Assembly: GCA_937880545.1 (NCBI GenBank)
Contig: CALFKA010000102.1
Coordinates: forward strand, 1-8,689
Reading direction: 5' to 3'
Length of the DNA stretch: 8,689 nt
Source of the DNA: an uncultured Clostridia bacterium
Lineage (GTDB): Bacteria > Bacillota > Clostridia > Peptostreptococcales > Acidaminobacteraceae
Part shown: in pieces, positions 6,768 through 8,689 of the stretch
How the letters are laid out: each line of letters starts with the position of its first letter
Numbering within the stretch: position 1 is the first letter of the stretch
Made by a program: the position numbers and the translations under genes
Notes under the pieces: generated by a model
Databases searched by the model: none
What the model was told of the DNA's origin: nothing
Seen by the model: only the letters and a program-made list of their open reading frames with translations

Positions 6768-6804
6768 TTGATCACATAGAATGTGATCAATTCTGTGATC
6801 AATT
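6768..6804. repeat. TGTGATCAA repeat cluster (inverted plus direct copies)
   Basis: TTGATCACAT (6768-6777) and ATGTGATCAA (6781-6790) form a perfect 10-bp inverted repeat with a 3-nt spacer. TGTGATCAATT then recurs at 6794-6804 with a 12-nt period from the copy at 6782-6792, giving three copies of one half-site in 37 nt. There is no T tract on either side, so it is not a terminator. It ends one base before the XRE stop codon. It could be a binding site for an integrase arm domain or for a regulator. No copy is seen at the operon promoter. Confidence 0.8.
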
Positions 6805-6805
6805 T

Positions 6806-7000
6806 CTATTTTGAAAGCAATACCTTCATCTCCTCTTCACTCAGAGGAGAATAAGCCTCATAAATCTTACTGAGATCTTTCACAGTGACCTCGGTCTCTC
6901 CTGAGGCTCTCCTGCTCATGCTCGCCTTGGAGATCCCAAGCACTTGTGCGAGCTCTTTTTGCGTGAGCCCGCGAGATTTTATAAATTCTTTTAAGCTCAT
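6806..7000 (-). CDS. Small XRE-family HTH regulator
   Basis: This 64-residue protein is almost entirely one helix-turn-helix domain of the Cro/C1 (XRE) type. Helix 1 covers SLKEFIKSRG (2-11). LTQKELAQVLGISKASMSRRASG (12-34) gives the two central helices with the typical Q14, A18 and G22 positions. VKDLSKIYEAY (39-49) is the next helix, and the C-terminus is a short acidic helix. It should bind DNA as a dimer. Its ATG overlaps the TGA of the AP2-protein gene (ATGA, 7000-6997), a sign of translational coupling, and AAAGGA (7013-7008) lies 7 nt upstream. It is last in the operon and nearest the tRNA. It has no ligand or multimerisation domain, so it resembles phage Cro-like or toxin-antitoxin-type regulators. 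Its target is unknown; the TGTGATCAA cluster directly downstream is one candidate. Confidence 0.9.
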   Translation of the reverse strand: MSLKEFIKSRGLTQKELAQVLGISKASMSRRASGETEVTVKDLSKIYEAYSPLSEEEMKVLLSK

Positions 7001-7656
7001 CGGTTTTTCCTTTTGTGCTTTTTAATGATTGGATCAAAAAGTTCTTTTTCGGCCTCTTCTCGTGCTTCTTTAGCTTCTTTAATGGTACCAAAAACTCCGA
7101 GATAATGTTGTTTGCGTCTTAGATTAATATATGCCCGATACCGTCCATCTGCCATTTTTGACACACCTTTTACGCCAGTCGTGCTATTCTTGCTGACTTT
7201 TTGCTTGAGAGAAAATGTATAGGTGCCATCCTGCTCATAAGCTTTTTTTGATACCTTTGAGTATTTTAACAGCAACTCACTATACTTTTTATTTAGCTTA
7301 GCCCTCACGCATCCGCATGATGTTGAGCCTCCATTTTTTAATTTGTTTAGTCCTTGCACTCTCTCAGTGCCACAAGAGCACCTTATAAGATACTTGCCGC
7401 CACCACGCCACTCAACAACAGTCCACTCACCGTATGTTTTGCCGATCTCTTGATCAGATCGTTGCCATGCAAGGTAAGGAGCTATACAACCGCACGATAA
7501 TGATGCGCTATTTTTAAGGTGTCTATATCTGACGTTTCTTTCGGTTCCGCAATCGCAACGGCAAAACACACTATAAGGATCACCATCGAGAGACGGGCCG
7601 ATAACAACCCATCTCCCGAACCTCTGACCGATCCTTGCGCCCTTTGGGAGATCCAT
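6997..7656 (-). CDS. Phage-type AP2-domain protein with two zinc-ribbon-like modules
   Basis: This 219-residue protein has three modules. Two related N-terminal units each contain a G-(R/E)-W-x-V strand, a CxCG motif, a helix and a closing SCGC: unit 1 about 9-60 (C32, C34, C36, C55, C57) and unit 2 about 70-118 (C93, C95, C114, C116). These look like zinc-binding knuckles; unit 2 lacks the first cysteine. The C-terminal part (about 155-207) has the AP2/ERF DNA-binding pattern: GVKGVSKMADGRYRAYINLRRKQHYLGVFGTIKEAKEARE. It ends in a basic tail. AP2 domains in phages usually come with HNH homing endonucleases, but no HNH motif is seen, so this is probably a nuclease-free DNA-binding relative. 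ATG 7656 follows the upstream stop by one base (TAAAATG) with only a weak ribosome binding site, implying coupling. An in-frame TTG at 7689 inside the previous gene is less likely. Confidence 0.85.
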   Translation of the reverse strand: MDLPKGARIGQRFGRWVVIGPSLDGDPYSVFCRCDCGTERNVRYRHLKNSASLSCGCIAPYLAWQRSDQEIGKTYGEWTVVEWRGGGKYLIRCSCGTERVQGLNKLKNGGSTSCGCVRAKLNKKYSELLLKYSKVSKKAYEQDGTYTFSLKQKVSKNSTTGVKGVSKMADGRYRAYINLRRKQHYLGVFGTIKEAKEAREEAEKELFDPIIKKHKRKNR

Positions 7657-7657
7657 T

Positions 7658-8092
7658 TTATAAAGTGCTCTCGAGCGACTCGATAACAAGCTGCGTCATT
7701 GACTTGCCTGTTTCGGCTTGTTTCTTTTTAAGTGCATTATGCAAGCCAGAGGGAATATGCACAGTTACAGATTGGGTGCCTTCCTCCTCGGCCGGCTCTC
7801 CGAACTCGGCGATATATTCTGCCACTTCGAGGTTTTCCTCTGTCCATTTCCTAGCCGATTCATAGGTCAGCGGTATGATCTTCGCTCCGCCCGTCCACTG
7901 ATTCTGTCCGGCAGATACTGCGTACTTGCTGTCGGCGTTGCCGACGCCGTGGATAAAGTACTCGCCGGTTCTCTTGCGATAAAGAGTCTCGGTGAAGTGT
8001 CGGAAGTTTCTGATGTCTGCCATGTTTTCCCACTCGCCGATGTGTGTGGCGGTGTCGGTGTCGTACATTCTGTTGTTGATGATCTTTTTCAT
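7658..8092 (-). CDS. Conserved hypothetical with C-terminal ribbon-helix-helix domain
   Basis: This 144-residue protein has two parts. The N-terminal part (1-98) has the pattern MKKIINNRMYDTDTA, then W21, a LYRKRTGEYFIHG strand pair (37-49), SKYAVSAGQNQWTGGAKIIPLT (55-76) and an acidic helix. I recall this layout from uncharacterised proteins on Firmicute mobile elements, with no known function. The C-terminal part (106-140) reads TQSVTVHIPSGLHNALKKKQAETGKSMTQLVIESL, a CopG/Arc-type ribbon-helix-helix: a strand for the DNA major groove, then two helices with the usual G-K-S turn. This suggests a dimeric DNA binder whose N-terminal domain supplies a second activity. GGAGG (8107-8103) lies 10 nt before ATG 8092, inside the end of the upstream gene, and only 2 nt separate the genes. 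Confidence 0.8.
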   Translation of the reverse strand: MKKIINNRMYDTDTATHIGEWENMADIRNFRHFTETLYRKRTGEYFIHGVGNADSKYAVSAGQNQWTGGAKIIPLTYESARKWTEENLEVAEYIAEFGEPAEEEGTQSVTVHIPSGLHNALKKKQAETGKSMTQLVIESLESTL

Positions 8093-8094
8093 TT

Positions 8095-8472
8095 TTACTT
8101 GTCCTCCAGTTTTAAAATTGTGTAGATAGTTTCTTCTAGTTCGCCTAAATCATACATCTCTTTAGCGATCCCCTCTCTCATTGTGTCGTCAGTCCCGTCG
8201 GATATGCGTAAGAATATTTCGTCATCATCTATAATCACGCAAGGAATATAAATTCCGGCTTCCCTTGCGGCGTAGATTCTGTGACTCCCTGTGATGGCTT
8301 CGTATATACCGATACACTCGTTTCCGGCAAGGATCGGTATTCCGTCATATCCATCTTCTCTAAAGGAGATCACGAGCTCTTCGTATTTTTCATGATCTGT
8401 GATTCCGTTCAGCGGCTCGATGTCGCTTGGGTCCATATTGATGTAGTCGTAAGACTCTTGTACTCTGATCAT
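8095..8472 (-). CDS. ParB/Srx-fold protein (ParB N-terminal-like domain only)
   Basis: This 125-residue protein contains the ParB/sulfiredoxin-fold core: EELVISFREDGYDGIPILAG (31-50), a strand IGIYEAI, the motif TGSHRIYAAREAG (61-73) and IPCVIIDDD (76-84). G62-x-H64-R65 matches the GxHRxxA nucleotide-binding motif of ParB-type CTPases and related nucleases or kinases. There is no helix-turn-helix or dimerisation domain as in chromosomal ParB. The C-terminal 40 residues are acidic and helical. ATG 8472 is preferred because GGAGG (8482-8478) is 5 nt upstream; an ATG at 8484 overlaps that site and adds four residues. It is first in the operon, 29 nt after the promoter -10. On mobile elements such solo domains occur in nuclease, regulatory and defence roles; which applies here cannot be said. 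Confidence 0.83.
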   Translation of the reverse strand: MIRVQESYDYINMDPSDIEPLNGITDHEKYEELVISFREDGYDGIPILAGNECIGIYEAITGSHRIYAAREAGIYIPCVIIDDDEIFLRISDGTDDTMREGIAKEMYDLGELEETIYTILKLEDK

Positions 8473-8500
8473 TTCTTCCTCCATCTCTTATTGTACTTAT

Positions 8501-8529
8501 AGTATATACCAGACTTGCAATAAAATCAA
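8501..8529 (-). promoter_or_regulatory. Promoter of the four-gene accessory operon
   Basis: On the minus strand TTGATT (8529-8524) is separated by exactly 17 nt from TATACT (8506-8501, 5 of 6 consensus), within very AT-rich DNA. The expected start is near 8495, just before the ribosome binding site of the ParB-like gene. The operon should therefore be transcribed independently of the upstream LysM gene, which has its own terminator. Confidence 0.65.
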
Positions 8530-8585
8530 GGCTTTTATGTATTTATTTCATGTTTTCGCTGATTTTTATATTATATGTTTGTAAT

Positions 8586-8614
8586 AAAAAAAGCCCTCCC
8601 CGAAGGGAGGACTT
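8586..8614 (-). terminator. UUCG-tetraloop terminator of the LysM gene
   Basis: On the minus strand AAGTCCTCCC pairs with GGGAGGGCTT (10 bp with one T-G pair) around a TTCG loop closed by C-G, the very stable UUCG tetraloop. It overlaps and is followed by a seven-T tract (8592-8586). It starts 7 nt past the LysM gene stop. Confidence 0.95.
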
Positions 8615-8621
8615 AGTAGAT

Positions 8622-8689
8622 CTATTTTACTTTGATCTGCTGGCCGACAAGAATCAGATTGGGATCTGCAATCCCGTTGCGCTTGGCCA
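8622..8689 (-). CDS. C-terminal end of a LysM-domain protein (partial)
   Basis: Only the last 21 complete codons and the stop TAG (8624-8622) are inside the window; the gene continues past the right edge. The visible residues, AKRNGIADPNLILVGQQIKVK, are the second half of a LysM module: the conserved helix with N-G-I, the DPN-I turn, and the final hydrophobic strand VGQQIKV. LysM modules bind the N-acetylglucosamine backbone of peptidoglycan. A C-terminal LysM next to phage-type genes fits a cell-wall hydrolase such as a phage endolysin (amidase or lysozyme with a LysM tail), but the catalytic domain is not visible, and a chromosomal wall-bound protein is also possible. It is followed at once by a strong terminator. 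Confidence 0.85.
   Translation of the reverse strand, partial: AKRNGIADPNLILVGQQIKVK

Larger units (their letters stand above)
6684..8689. mobile_element. Probable prophage or genomic-island end at tRNA-Ala
   Basis: Directly past the tRNA 3' end the content changes from housekeeping genes to small minus-strand genes typical of phage and islands: an XRE regulator, an AP2/zinc-motif protein, a ribbon-helix-helix protein, a ParB/Srx-like protein and a LysM-tailed protein that could be an endolysin. Integration next to a tRNA 3' end is the commonest arrangement for tyrosine-recombinase elements. No integrase and no second copy of the tRNA 3' end occurs in the window, so the far boundary lies outside. 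This is inferred from context. Confidence 0.55.

Noticed and set aside
6768..6790. The perfect inverted repeat as a terminator
   Set aside because: Neither strand has a T tract after the stem.
1..8689. CRISPR array, insertion sequence or rRNA
   Set aside because: No regularly spaced repeats, no transposase or terminal inverted repeats, and no rRNA-like sequence were seen.

Overview
The window looks like the end of a draft contig from a Bacillota (Clostridia-type) genome of intermediate GC. The evidence is strong AGGAGG-type ribosome binding sites, short Rho-independent terminators, a clostridial-style histidyl-tRNA synthetase and Firmicute-type phage accessory genes. I cannot fix the genus. 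The first 45 bases are not biological: they match the Illumina TruSeq indexed adapter (index 1), so genomic sequence begins at base 46.

Bases 46-6683 read as ordinary chromosome. In order they hold a small nitroreductase-family flavoprotein (+), an NCS2/AzgA-type purine permease (+), a two-domain left-handed beta-helix protein of the gamma-carbonic-anhydrase type (-), hisS (-), a divergent MATE efflux transporter (+), a small DUF5655-like protein (-), and tRNA-Ala with anticodon CGC (+). Most transcription units end in clear hairpin terminators. One terminator is shared by the convergent MATE and DUF5655-like genes and overlaps both stop codons.

Bases 6684-8689, just 3' of the tRNA, look like one end of a prophage or similar element integrated at tRNA-Ala. 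All its genes are on the minus strand and read toward the tRNA. At the right edge is the C-terminal tail of a LysM protein, possibly an endolysin, with a UUCG-loop terminator. A four-gene operon with its own promoter follows: a ParB/Srx-fold protein, a conserved hypothetical fused to a ribbon-helix-helix tail, a zinc-motif/AP2 protein without a nuclease domain, and a small XRE regulator. The genes are coupled with junctions of +2, +1 and -4 nt. A cluster of TGTGATCAA repeats lies between the operon and the tRNA.

The two most interesting points are these. First, the two halves of the beta-helix protein have complementary losses of the gamma-carbonic-anhydrase metal ligands, so one polypeptide carries exactly one full set of three histidines. 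Second, the compact operon of mostly DNA-binding-type proteins sits in the cargo position between a lysis-type gene and the attachment tRNA.
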